Assembly: GCF_014805625.2 (NCBI RefSeq)
Contig: NW_023998464.1
Location: 5,557,316-5,621,315 of the forward strand
DNA: 64,000 nucleotides
Direction of reading: 5' to 3'
Source of the DNA: Glossina fuscipes
Taxonomy: Eukaryota; Arthropoda; Insecta; Diptera; Glossinidae
Position 1 is the first letter of the stretch. Each line of letters begins with the position of its first letter. The notes below the pieces were generated by a model that made no database searches, had not been told where the DNA came from, and was given only the letters and a program-made list of their open reading frames with translations. Shown here piece by piece: positions 49,701 through 62,129 of the stretch. The position numbers were made by a program, and so were the translations under genes.

Positions 49701-50174
49701 TATACCCGTTAGCGAACGATGAGGAGTATATTCATTTTGTCAAAACGTTTGTAACGCCCAGAAGGAAGCTTCGGAGAGCTAGCATTCTTCCTCTTGACCA
49801 AAATATCCGCGATCCAGTGGTACGAATTGTATCTTAGAAAGCGAATTTTATAACAATATTGTTGATCAGCATCAAATTCTGAATCGATTCAAACACGTCC
49901 GTCCATTTATCTGTCAAACTGTGTAGTACCTGTGGGACAATCAAGATATATATTTGAAAAAGAACTTGGAAATGACCCAAGCTTTTCAAAAGACAAGTCT
50001 ACAACGCCCACGCGCTACAAACTATTAATTTGAAAATAGGAAAAATCAGCCGGACCCACTCCATATTACAGAGAATGAAAATTTAGTTCTTTTACTTTTT
50101 TCGTTCTATTTAGCAAAACAGCGATGGGTATAAAAGATTCGATCACGACCAAATATAATTTTCTTACTTGTTTT
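49701..50174 (+). repeat. Interspersed repeat R2, longest copy
   Basis: It begins TATACCCGTTAGCGAACGAT, followed by ATTTTGTCAAAACGTTTGTA and CGCCCAGAA. Midway it has ACACGTCCGTCCATTTATCTG, and it ends GCGATGGGTATAAAAGATTC, GATCACGACC and a TTTTCTTACTTG stretch. TATACCC at the left (49701-49707) and GGGTATA at the right (50126-50132) are inverted copies. About 470 bases, no ORF for a transposase. The structure suits a non-autonomous element mobilised by another element's proteins; the class is unknown. Confidence 0.65.
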
Positions 50175-53100
50175 ATATATATTTACGCTTCTGGGATTTC
50201 ATCTGTGTATAGCTGAATACATATGCATGTATCGGTTATTTCATGTTACTGATCTACTTCAAAAAGCAACATTGGTATGCTATGCAAATGTATTTTAATT
50301 ACATTGCTTTCTTTCTTTTCCATCTCTGTCACTAACCCTCTCTCCATCTCTGTCTCTCTCTTTCTTGCTTTCTCCCAACATCTATGAAAAGGCATATGTG
50401 TTGGATTTACATATGCGTTCATACAAAATACAGACATTTTGATATAAAGTCCGAGCACCGTATTGACTGACTCTAGTTAGTACGGTGCAGGAATAGTTCA
50501 TATTTTCACGTAACAGATTTTAAAGGGTCGAGTCGAAAAGTTTTGCTAAATTTCATTTAAGCGAAATTATGTATACGAGAAAGCACATTTTTCAGCAAAC
50601 AATTTGGCGTAAGGTTGCGTGTGACCATTTTCTTCTGCCTTATTGTGTAAACATGCTTTATCTATAATAAATCATAGTAAATCATGACAATGTCGAAAAA
50701 ACTAACATCTGCTAACAGCGTTGGCCGCAACGACTATAATGGCAAAAGATTTTTTCTGCTATGTACAAACATACAAAAGCTTTCTAAAACCAAACTTTAG
50801 ATTCGAAACCTTCTTATTTTTCTGATTGCTTCAGTGCCTGCACTAAAACAGGCTTGTGAGACATCTTTGTTTACCGGCCAAAAGAATTAAGGCACACTAA
50901 TTTTTTATTCCAAAAACACACATCAGAAGGCTGTGATGAAATGTACATATATTTAACAAACTGTAAAATTTGCGATGAGATAAGCCATGTCTGCCTGGTG
51001 TGATTGCTCGTGTAATTATCTTCCTGGATTAATTTTAGATATCAATTTTGAATACGGCATTAATCTAGCCACGCACTAGTCAAGAACGTTCATAGTGTCT
51101 AAACTTCACAAACAACTAAAAATTCGACTATATTTTCATCAGCAACCACCACAGCGACATATGCCGGTTGTTCACCAACAATTTTTTTGGAATGCATTTA
51201 GAATGTAAGAGAATATTTAAATGATGGGTATTCCAGATTCGCCCTAAGGTGCATGCAGCTTTTTCTTTTTCATTGCAAACAAATTCTTAACTTTATCTCT
51301 TTTCCACTTTTTTTGGCTTCGTTTTGACCATCACACAAATTATAAAACATTTTTATTATGTTAACCACCCACAAAAGAAACCCAATACTGACAAAAGAAG
51401 CATCAAGAGGATAAAAAAGAAGTAAAGTTTCTAACTACTAGTTAGATAAATGTGAAATTACTTCCGTAGTCTTCTTTCGCCCTTTTCGTCTTTTTTTTTG
51501 TACTTTTTATATTGTCAATCGCTTGCGCTAAGGGTATGTTAAACATATGAGGATTTATGCAACAATTACAAGAAGTTAAGATTAAAAATTCAGAATCGTT
51601 TTTTTAATCGATTGAAACGGCTCTTAAGCTACGTTATGTGTGCTCATGTATTTCTGTTTTGAGCCGAGAAGTTGTATTTTCAAGATACTCGCATGAAGTA
51701 TTGCATAATGACATCTCTTAGCTTAAGTACAAACGCTGTTGAAAATAAATTGAATCGACCCTTTTCTATAACGACCCCGTATGGGGTGATCTCTTTTAAG
51801 AAAGGCGTATGGGCCGCAATTGTTATTTTTGAACTTTTTTTACATAAACGGCCTCAAAAAATATTAGACCTGGTATGAAAACAACAAGAAATTATAAAAT
51901 TCAACCCTTTAAAATTGAGTTGGAATTTGTAGGTCCAGTTTACGGACATCTCCCGATGTAACTATGCTTATGAAAAACAAGCCTTTGTGTGGCAACGTGC
52001 CACGTAATATTATTGATGTTTTATGGCTACGATCAGAGTAAAGATTAATTATAAAGTCGTAGGATGCTTTATAGTCTACCTTACCCGACTATAATGTTTT
52101 AACTTGTTTCCATTAGTTTTTCGGGTAAATTGCCAACTTTAGAGCATTAGAAGTGTGTTTGCCTGCATATTCGCCTGAGTGGATCTACGTTACTCGACCT
52201 AGACGTAAGTGCGTACATGAGTGTTACTCAGGTTCCTTTGAAGAATTTTTCTTATTAACTCAACAGCAAATTGCAGCAATTTTTCTCATTCGCACACTAC
52301 TTTAAATTGCACAGTTTTCTTGGGAGTGACTATGTGAAGATGAAAATAATGACGAAAACTACTTAATATATACACATGAAAATATATCGTAGAGTTTTCG
52401 AAAGAAACGGAGTTGTACTATCTGCTTTAAAACTGCTTAAACAAAATTGTGACGAATTGGTATCATTTAAGGAAGAATAATTTTTAATTTCATTATTAAA
52501 AGTAAATTGGAAATCAAAGCAATCGCAAAAGCAGCATTTAAAAATATTTTTGCACATCATAGCTAGTCCTGACGTCACTGTAGTGTAGACTCTCCGTTAT
52601 TTAACGTAGAAGCAAATTTTTTTGTGGGATCGATTTTGGGCAAGTCTATAAACTATCATCGCAAAGCTAATGAACTTGAAAGCCAAGTTATCACGTGTCT
52701 AGACGCAGTATTGAAATGTAATCCACTGCATCCATAAATGTCATGAAGGTCACTATACGAAGAGATGAATACTTTCTACACGAAGAGATGAATACTTCCT
52801 ACATTCTCGTTTTCTTGTAATCATTCTACCAAGTGTGTTACGCAGAAGTTCGAATCATAGATCGTCTAGAGTATATATGCTCTTGCTCCCCACAAATTTA
52901 ACAAGGCGAATTAGGTTAGAGCCTTTTTGCCTGTTATCTTTTTTTTGTAAATTGGAGGTGGATGCTTAGAAACATATTCTAAAGTAAAGGCCAAAAGTCA
53001 ATTATGAGAACGGAAACCGGTTCACAACCACAACGAAAAACGCAACCACCGCAAAACAAAAATTGTAAAAACAGACGTTGGCAGTTGATTTCGGTAAATT

Positions 53101-53694
53101 GGGGTAACCATCGGCTAACTGGCAATAGATTGTTTTACGATATCCTCCGTTAACTATCTGATCCAAGTCATGCCCTACTCTCATATCAGAAGGTGCTTCC
53201 ATATAGAGCTCTCCATCAAGGTTCTAGCAAGTAGAAACGGTCAATTTTAGATTATTGTAAGATAGGCTTAAACAACTTTGTGACCCCCCTTAGGCCGCTG
53301 TGCAATTGAACCGATTATATCGTCTCTTTAACCAAAGCTGTATAATTGAAACTCCAAATAGATCTACAACGATCTTAGAAATTAAAATTATAAAACAAAG
53401 CTTAAAAGTGAAAAAGGATCATTCTGATTATTGACCAGAAGAAAACAGTGTTCGTATCTTTTGAAGCATAATCTGAAACATATCGGAGAAACGGGCCACG
53501 AACATCGTGTTTTACGTGGATGAAGGGGTAGAGAAATTAGAAGAGCGGTTTCATCTCTGATCTAATATCTGTATCCAACGTCTTTGAAAGCCCAATCTAC
53601 ACTTCGCTTCTATCTTTTAACTAGATGCGGCAAGACGAAGTTTTTTGTGAATGAATATTCAATTTTACGCATAGTTCTGGTCATGCAAAATGAA
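50175..53694. other. AT-rich DNA without a supported gene
   Basis: A minus frame at 53221-53002 has protein-like composition at its start (LDGELYMEAPSDMRVGHDLD..) but runs into a low-complexity Val/Phe stretch and matches nothing I know. TATAGTCTACCTTACCCGAC near 52069 resembles the end of some dispersed fly repeats, without further support. Confidence 0.5.
52756..52801 (+). repeat. Tandem duplication of a 23-base unit
   Basis: CGAAGAGATGAATACTT occurs twice with a 23-base period (52758 and 52781), with one or two differences outside the core. Confidence 0.85.
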
Positions 53695-53704
53695 NNNNNN
53701 NNNN
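53695..53704. other. Assembly gap, 10 N
   Basis: Ten N, a short scaffold join or gap-filling placeholder. Confidence 0.98.
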
Positions 53705-54047
53705 AATTGTAGCGGCTGTATCAATACAAATTTATGTATGGGTCTTGCAGTTAATTTGTTTTAATGGTGAAATGAATATATTAGTTTCAAAAGCGTTATA
53801 GCTGGGGAAGGTCCCCGTTATAAAAGACCAAAAATTATACCTTGTTTTCATGTAAACAAATTCTTCTCTTATACTGAGCGGTATGTAGTACAAATTTTAT
53901 GCCAAAATATTGACAATTCAGTCTTTATCATTTAAAGCCTTACTTTTTTCAGGAATGCTTTTACGGGAGGCGAATCTTAATATTTCACATAAAGTTGTAA
54001 AGAAATAGACGTTTGTCGAAAAATATCGAAAATTGCGTTTTTTTTTA

Positions 54048-54190
54048 CATAACGACTATTTTCAAATTAAAGCATTATACGGGCGTCTAAAAATGGTCTG
54101 CTGAAACATGGTTTGTTGCGTCAAATATCTTGGATTTCTGAAACATTGAGGCGCCTGGTTCGAACACAAAAATACATGGACAGGCATACA
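54048..54190 (+). repeat. Interspersed repeat R1, middle part
   Basis: CATAACGACTATTTTCAAAT, GCATTATACGGGCGTC and AAATGGTCTG align in order with 58372-58420 of the 58 kb copy (CATATAACGACTTTCCAAAC, GCATCATAAGGGAGGTG, AGAGTGGTCC). The match continues to GCCTGG and GGACAGGCA. Confidence 0.5.
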
Positions 54191-56789
54191 TGAAATAGAA
54201 GAAACGATAGGCTGCAGCTTAAATCTATTCAGAATATAATTACGCAAAAATCGTTATAATAAAAGGTGGGTCTATTTTTATTCAGTTTTTATCATGGTGT
54301 AGAGTATATTAAGATAGTGAATTCATTAACATTAATACGTGTTTCGGATAATACGGACCATGAACACTGAACCATTTGCTACTGAGCAATTTGCAATTCG
54401 GTTCAGAAGAGAAGTTTCAACAGTTGCTACCTACATAGCCGAGAAGTATAGGAAACATTTCTTAATAGATTTCCTTTTGATGCCAATGTTGCAAGTTCGT
54501 TCACATTTCACTCGAAAATAGTTGATAACCACGTTTCGTCTCTCTGTTTCGCAATCCTTCAGATTCCATACGTTGGCTTTTTGCTTTTCTTGACATTCGT
54601 TCTTTGGCATACATCCCGCGAATGGACTAGCAAGTTAAATGCTCGTAATTATTTTTTTTTATTTGAATGAATGAATATATAGTAGTCAATGCCGCACGAA
54701 AGAAAATGAATAATAAATGTGCTTAAAATGTAATTGACATTGCAACAGTAAACAGGTGGTGTTGCGCACGATTGGTGCCTAGTCTTAGCTAGCGAGCGTT
54801 GCAGACATTGGTTACATAACTATACGCACGCGATACCACCTCTAAATAGAAAGACTCTACGATAGACTTGCACACAGAAGGAAACTCTCCTTGCCAACTT
54901 TGCTAAATAAGTGATTAGCAGACTTGATATTTAAAGATAGGAGAGGTGACTAATTGCGCACGGTTAGACGAAATAAGAAGAATATATGCAAAAAACACCA
55001 TACAGCTATATTCATGAAAGCCGTAAAGGACTTCAATTACTCTGTTACTTAAGACGCTTACAATAGCAAAGCACTTTTTTATTGTTATCTAAAGAAAGTG
55101 TTGTAAGGAAAATTTTCATCAGTGCAATCTTTTATTTAATCAAATTTCATTTCAATGCAAATTCAATAGTATCTACATTTAACATAACGTAGTAAAGTTA
55201 GCTTTAGAAAATTGTACAATTCCTCCCATGGTGTTTGAAGTACAAAAAAATATTTAGTTCTTTCTTTTTTGCTCTAGAAAATTAAACTTCTTTTTATACA
55301 CTTACAGTTTGTGTTGCTCTTTCCGTTTGTCTGTTCATTGAAATGTCATTTGTTTGATAAAAATAAGCTTAACACTTCATATTGACTTTGGCAAATTATA
55401 ACCTGACAGCGTCAAATGCTGAAAGAAAATTCAAGGCATTATTTGTGCGTCTGTAGCAATTGGCAGACAAACAGACATATCAACGTACGGAGAGCGAAAA
55501 AGAAAAGTAAAGAAAAGAATCTAAACAAACAGTATTAGGGCACAGGTGTTACATACACTGACACGGCTAATACACATGTAAGAAAACATATTACATACGT
55601 TTATAAACATGTCAAGTGCATACGTTAAAAGCAATTTCGTGACTGTTCAATTGATTGTCAGTGTTCGACGGAGAGAATAGTAAGGGAACGAGAAATCACA
55701 TAAAATCTACGTGTGCTTACTGTGAGTTTATAAATTTTTTTTCTTCATTTTTACGAAAAATATATTTGTACTGTAGAACGTAAAAGACATGTTAGATAAA
55801 ATATGTTCGCATATTATACGTAGCTTTCTGGTAAATTTTCACAACTTCATACGCCAAGAAGACGAAGCGATATATATATTGCACAAGAAAAGCTTATGAA
55901 ACAATTTAAAAAATACTTGTTAGTATTCTTACATGACATATAGCTTTGGGAGAGGAAACAAAACCAGTACATGCAACGTCGAAGACAAGTAAGGGACGGA
56001 AGAAGACTGATGCTGTACATTGTCCCAGTCAGGACGTATTTCAACATGCAACGTGTAAGTAATCGTACATTTATTAAGACTTTGAACATACACGCATGCG
56101 AGCGTCGGTACTCTGTATTGTACGGCAACGTAGCCAGCTTTTGTTTTAACTTTCTTTTGTGGCACAAGAAACTTTTCAAATAAGATTTAAACTCGTATAC
56201 ATAATACTGCATTGATAAGTTGCTTCAAAATAAAAATATGCACAGTTGCGTACACTAGTAGAGAGAGATTCCTATCACTGACAGTAGAATAGCTCATTCG
56301 GAAGTAGCGAATAGCTAAAGTGCCTTCTACAACTTATCATCCTAAAAACAGCTCTTACATATATGTTCTTTACGAACGCTGCGCTCTTTTATTACGGAGG
56401 AAAATTGGCACTATTATTAAGAAAGTAACAGCAAAAAGAACAAAGCTTTTGTTTTAAAAAGTTGATATGCGAAATAAAATATCAACACCGGCTTAAAGCA
56501 ACCGTGTCGGAACGAAAAATTTCCAAACGCGAAAAAATTGGACAAGCTTGAAGTACCTTGGGTGTTCTGTGGCGGCAGTTCTGAGAGTAACGTATACGAA
56601 AACATGCAAACAACTTCGATTCTTAGCTGCTGGCTTTCCTCAGGTATTTTACTTTAAAATCAGGTTCAATTCTGAATAGAAAAAATGGGAAATATTTTTT
56701 AAATTTTTTTCCGTTACTTTCATCTAATGGTGGGTTCAGAAATTGAAGAACTTATATGTTTCGCGAAAGTGAATTAAGTTAGATATACT
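54191..56789. other. AT-rich DNA without a recognisable gene
   Basis: Short frames only. The longest (56212-55847, minus, 121 codons, and a 70-codon plus frame opposite it) are mutually overlapping and unrecognised. Confidence 0.5.
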
Positions 56790-57206
56790 AATTTTGTATG
56801 ACTTCTGTATGACGTTTTTGTCGTCATCTTCATATGAATCCTTTTTCGCCAAATGCTTTCATTCTCAAAGCGTTATGAGGACTTGCAATCTCCTGCTTAC
56901 GGATTTACAACAGTTTAGATACTCTTATCTCACTTACAAACGTAACATTGTAATCTTCGATCCTGCTAACGAGTTCCATAATATTGGGACAAAACTGTGG
57001 GTATGGTACATGTTATTTCCTTTCCCACTATCATAGTTATCTGCTTGATTCTTTTTTTTTCTGTTTACCCTCAAGCTTGTTTTCTTTTTCTTTAGATTGT
57101 TTAAGAACATTTCGTAGTATTGTGCTCCTATGTTAGACGTGGTAATCTATTAGAACAAGCCTTAATGGCTTCGAGCTTATATAAGCGCGAATAAATAAAT
57201 AAATAA
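56790..57206 (+). mobile_element. Possible 3' end of a non-LTR retrotransposon
   Basis: A frame at 56794-57036 includes RTCNLLLTDLQQFRYSYLTY, which resembles the TR..LL....R..Y.. pattern near the C-terminus of some non-LTR reverse transcriptases. It is followed by an open 3' region with a T-rich tract, a GCCTTAATGGCTTCGAGCTT segment and an AATAAATAAATAAATAA tail at about 57190-57206. The tail plus gene order fits a 5'-truncated element distinct from family A (the 3' UTR differs). The protein match is weak, so this is tentative. Confidence 0.35.
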
Positions 57207-58297
57207 GAGAATTCTATGCATGTAGAGTGCGACAAAAACCTCACTTTTGCCGTTAACACCTAAATCAATTAGAACTGACATTGCCAGAAATACAGTGTTA
57301 CAAGTGATAGTGCGTATGGTACTTTTCTGACAAAATTTACATGAAACTGTCTTAATATCTTCAGGAAGAAATTACTCCATCTGCGCACAAAGCTTCGGGC
57401 GACTTTTTCCTTATTTACTGAAAGCAAAATAGATCTTAAAAAGCAGATAAGAAGATAAATCAGCAAACATAAGGTCCAAACTGAATCTTTATCACTCCTT
57501 CCTGGGACTTAATTACAAAGCGTATTTCATTAAACATGTAATCAAACGAAACAATACTGAATTTTTGAAAAAATAGAAAATTATATATGCTTTTTGATTG
57601 TGTTGGTGTAACGTACGGATATGGGAAGCAAACAAGTTTCAGATAAAATAAATTTTGAAACAACCACACCTCAAATTTCATAGTATGTGATCTGCTGGTG
57701 CATCCTTGACTGCCGTAGAAAATAAAGAACTCTCTTCATTTCTTTCAATACGGAATAAAGTGAATTTCATTTTTTAATGAAGCACAATTTTTTTAAAGCC
57801 AAGAAGGGCTCAATAATAGTTATAAAGAACTTTCTGTCAAATTTAAAAAAATTGAAATGAAATATTAATAGTCTTCGGGGACTGTCTTGAAAAGGGCATA
57901 TTACTCGGCCTTATTTGACAGCTTGAAATTTGGAACCTGAGTGTAAAGAAAAAAGAAATCGTCTCCCATCGTGGATAGGGACTGCTTCGTATTGCTCAGC
58001 AAATTGTATGATTTCGAAGCCAAAAAAATAAAAACCGTTGAAGTCAGTTTATCAAACTAAAAGCGGATTATGTTGGAAGGTGAAAACTAATCTTGACAAA
58101 TAAGAAATGTATTTTCTTCATTAAATATTTCATTTATTGGTCACCATCGGTAACGCTGCTTAATTCCATCTACATTTAATAATAATGAGGAACTCAGACG
58201 AGACGCAATGGAGCCGATTATATTAAAATTAAATTTATTTCTCTTTAGTTTGCTGCTTTAATTCAAAACCGAACGCTTCAGTTTAAATGAAGTAAAA
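57207..58297. other. AT-rich DNA without a recognisable gene
   Basis: Frames up to 73 codons, unrecognised. Nothing else is seen. Confidence 0.5.
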
Positions 58298-58531
58298 ACA
58301 CTACAGTGGACCACGGACCGCAATTAAAGGTCTTACGCAACTTCGCTTAATATATAATATAGTTATCCATATAACGACTTTCCAAACTAGGGCATCATAA
58401 GGGAGGTGTTCGAAAGAGTGGTCCAATCCGATCCATCTTGAATACCGTGCGCGTACAAAGCTTCATCAAACTAGCTCAAATGTTGATGCCTGTAGGTTGA
58501 ATATAAGAACCAAAAAACAGACAGACGAAGC
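58298..58531 (+). repeat. Interspersed repeat R1
   Basis: This is collinear with 17172-17513 over most of its length (GTGGACCACGGACCG; CAACTTCGCTTAA; GTGGTCCAATCCGATCC; CGTACAAAGCTTCATC; ACAGACAGACG). No coding capacity. It lacks the terminal CCTGCACC hairpin seen in the 17 kb copy. Confidence 0.6.
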
Positions 58532-59336
58532 CTTGTTCAAGCCTTAACCATAAGTTGTAATGCTGTTTACTTCAAATTAAAATACATTTGTATTAAAATA
58601 AATGGTTTTTTCAAAAGATTGGTAGGATGTCTTTAAGGTGCAAGTATCTTGAACCTGAACCTGAACTTGAAGATTGCTGAGTTCAGTACTGAAACGATCT
58701 ATGAAGATATAGAAAACCTTTTAAGAAGTGTCAAAATAATCAAGCACGAAATAAAAAGAACCAAAGGAAAAGTGTTGCACAAATGAACCGTGTACCGCGA
58801 TTTTCACATATGTTGCATTGAGAACAAGCAATGCGGAACAAACAAAAGCAGCAACAATCTTTTTCAACATTTCTTTCGAAATTCAAAAAAAATTTTCCAT
58901 TATTGTCCATACTTTGGTATGAAATAATGTGAAAATATTTCTTTTACATTCCACATAACGTTGTTCTGCAAAAGTTGTGAGACTTATTATTGTCTTCGAG
59001 TTGAATTTTGTGTTTTCTTTTTTCTTACTTTGTACATTTGTAGTGATTTGTGTTACACATGTGCATTTGAAAACTTAACTGTCGCCTAGCTGGCAAGCTT
59101 GAAAAATTCTTCCTTTTTTGTTTGTGCATGTCCTGCACTCTTTTATCCGGCCTCGGTGCTTTCTCTCGCACTGCCAACAGTCAAACATTCCACATTCCGA
59201 CTTACTGGTATGTTACTTACTTGCCTACGTTTCATGCCAATTCATTTCTTTCATTTTGCACAGACTGCTTGTGGTTGACACTTGATTTTATTGTTCGAGA
59301 TTTTTCACAACCTTACCATAGATCTACTACACTTTT

Positions 59337-59354
59337 ATATATATATATATATAT
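59337..59354. repeat. (AT)9 microsatellite
   Basis: Nine uninterrupted AT units. Confidence 0.9.
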
Positions 59355-61450
59355 TTATTTATACATACATATATAATTTGCACATAGATAGTCAGGAAGT
59401 GAGAAAGTCTATGACAGTATTTGAAAATCAGGCATAAGTACGTAGAAGCCAAGCCGTTTAAAGAGTTGATAAATTTAAACACATGTCACATGGTAACAAT
59501 AACGTTATCAAAGTTGAATAATACATAAGATACGTTACCTTAAATGAAAGCTGTGAAGGTAAATTACAAACTTTCTTGAGCTAAGGCATATATAATAAGT
59601 AAGAATACTATTTTCGTTTCTGGTCGAACATTTCACACACACGACGTTAGCAACAGAAACTTTTTCTTCTTAAGGTAGGTTTGTCATTTTCCTTTCAATC
59701 GTCGAGAGGTAAATCTTCCGAAAGATCGGAAATAAAATTGTGCAACCGTTCCGTGCGGGGTTGTTCCCAGTTTGAAGTCATGAACGCTGCTGCAGTTTAT
59801 TAGCTACATTTCTACCTCCATAAAAAGAGCGGAATATGTCTGGCAACGGAATCCTATCCTAATCAAGAATATGCGCCGACTATATATGGGGGGTACGTAT
59901 ATTCTGGCTAAAACGATAAACCTAGATAAGTAAGGCAAAGAGAATTTTGGCATAATATATACTGAAGTGTGCTTTATTGATCGTGGGCGCGGTTGCTAAA
60001 CGACAAAGCTTCTCTTCTTACTCTGCTTTGTCAACGAGACAATTAATAGTTTTTCCAAGATAGTTTACTTTCTCACGTCGAATTGAAACTGGGAATGAGA
60101 CTTTGAAATGGACAGGTGGCGACTAGCCATGATCATATATGCCAAGTGTCAGTGTTTTTTTCTTTAATTGGACAACGTTAAGACCTGAAGACCAGCAAGG
60201 GATTCCGATATGTGGTTTTAGTTATTGCAAACTCAATGCTAAGTTTAATACGCTTCAACATAGATTGTACTGCATTTAAAGTTAAACTTTTCTACTGCTT
60301 TTCCAGCAGTGATTAAAAAAAAAAATCCTTGATTGAAGCATTAGCCAAACAGATTTCAATTTCCTTTGTTTTTTTTTTTTTTTAATAAACATAATTATTT
60401 TAAAAACAAATAAACCAAAAGTTATCATTTTATCGACGTTTTATTCAACTTTTACCTGTTTTTTCTCCTCTTTTTCTTGCTTATATCACACTCACATTAG
60501 GGTGTCAAATACTATTCCTTCAAACATTTTATTTCAAATCGCACATTAAGAGGTCGTACGGCAATGTGATAAGCACAACAAAGACTATTACAAACAAGAT
60601 AGTTTCCTCACATTAATCCAAAGACCAGATCTTGCCACATATAAATAGCATCGCAGAAACTTCTTCTCCTTATCAGTACGAATGTTTGTAACTCTTGTCA
60701 GCGCACGCGCATGTGAAACCGTTGCTTAACGCTCAGAAACTGAAGTAGAAATCTGTATTTAGTTGAACTCAACTAGTTTGAAGATCTTTCAATGCGGCAT
60801 ATCGTTGTATATTCTTAATATAGCAATTAATGAAAACTCGAATTCTGAAATCAAAATGTATAAACTTGGTCGTCCCACAAATCACACATAAGTGATATGT
60901 AAGTAACGTAAGTAATTCAAACTAGATTAAAACTTTGTCACCCATCGAATGGGTTGTAAATTTTCGCTGATTGAATCCTTTTCCCAGCGTTACAATACGC
61001 TGCCTTGCTCTGGAAATAACCTAATTCATATTAGGGTTAAGGCTAGATGTCCTGTTTAGCTAAAATCAATCCTTAGGAAGTCAAGGAACAAAAATTTGAT
61101 AAGTCTACCCGTTATTTTTCACTTTTCATATAACTCAAAAGTCTTCAGCAGCTATAAAGCGGAGCAGATGATGTAAAAATCCTTATTATCCTTACATCAA
61201 AATCCTTGGTTTAAATGAAAAACTCATGTCAAGAAAGCATACATGAACTTCAGGATCTTATCGGTATGCAAGCCCACTATAGCCACATTTGGCTTGGCCT
61301 GGTTAGCAAACAAAGAGTAAACATTTGCTGATGTAGATTTACGCTTATTACTAGATGCATGTGCGTGAGTAGGTATACAGAAACCGATACAGTAAATATT
61401 TTGTTTACGTTTCGGTTTTGCATAAGAGTTTTGTGTTTTTTCTATATACA

Positions 61451-61480
61451 TATATATATATATATATATATTTTTTTTTT
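61451..61480. repeat. (TA)10 followed by T10
   Basis: Ten TA units run directly into ten T. Confidence 0.9.
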
Positions 61481-62129
61481 CATTATTATTATATGTCTCT
61501 TGGTTTGCTGCTCAACATTCAACAGCTGCTGACAACAATTTATATCCGGTCAAAGCGCAATTTTTACAAAGCAAGAAAAAACAATTGTACAAATGAAATT
61601 TTATTAAAAAATAAATAAAAGAGAATTTAACCCCAAAAGTGCCTTTTATTCGACATATAATGCTATGTGAAATTGGCATAAACGACAGAGAAAAAGTAGA
61701 AAATAATGTGTACTCGGTGGCGAGGAGGAACGAGAATGCATGTTCTCGCATGAGAGCTCATCATGAATTCAAGTAACGCATTTCTGTTGTAAAGTAAAGG
61801 GATAAACATGTACCCGTTCGTTCTCCGATGCACACACGCTGGAGTGAAACTATTTTAAACTGTGAAGGATGATGACACTCTGCTGGCACATAATAAATAC
61901 GAAAGAATTTATAAAAAATTTTGCAGTCTCAGTGTAAAAATAAGCTTAAATAAATTTTTGTCATGAATATTAAGAAAAGAATATTAAGAAAAGATGTGTT
62001 ACTTAAAATCAGCAACAGCGCAATACATTAAAAAACTATTGCATTCCCAGAAAGTCAGTGTATGATGTAGCAATCGGTTTAAATTTGTGATAAGCCCGTA
62101 ATATTTTGAATGTGAATATGACCGCAGAG

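Larger units (their letters stand above)
58532..62129. other. AT-rich DNA without a recognisable gene
   Basis: Contains two AT microsatellites (listed separately), a short CTGAAC hexamer run near 58650-58672 (plus-strand boundary with R1 region), and short unrecognised frames. Confidence 0.5.

Noticed and set aside
55847..56212. 121-codon minus-strand ORF
   Set aside because: Overlapping open frames on both strands (55929-56165 minus, 55971-56183 plus) show that the region is simply poor in stops. No domain is seen.
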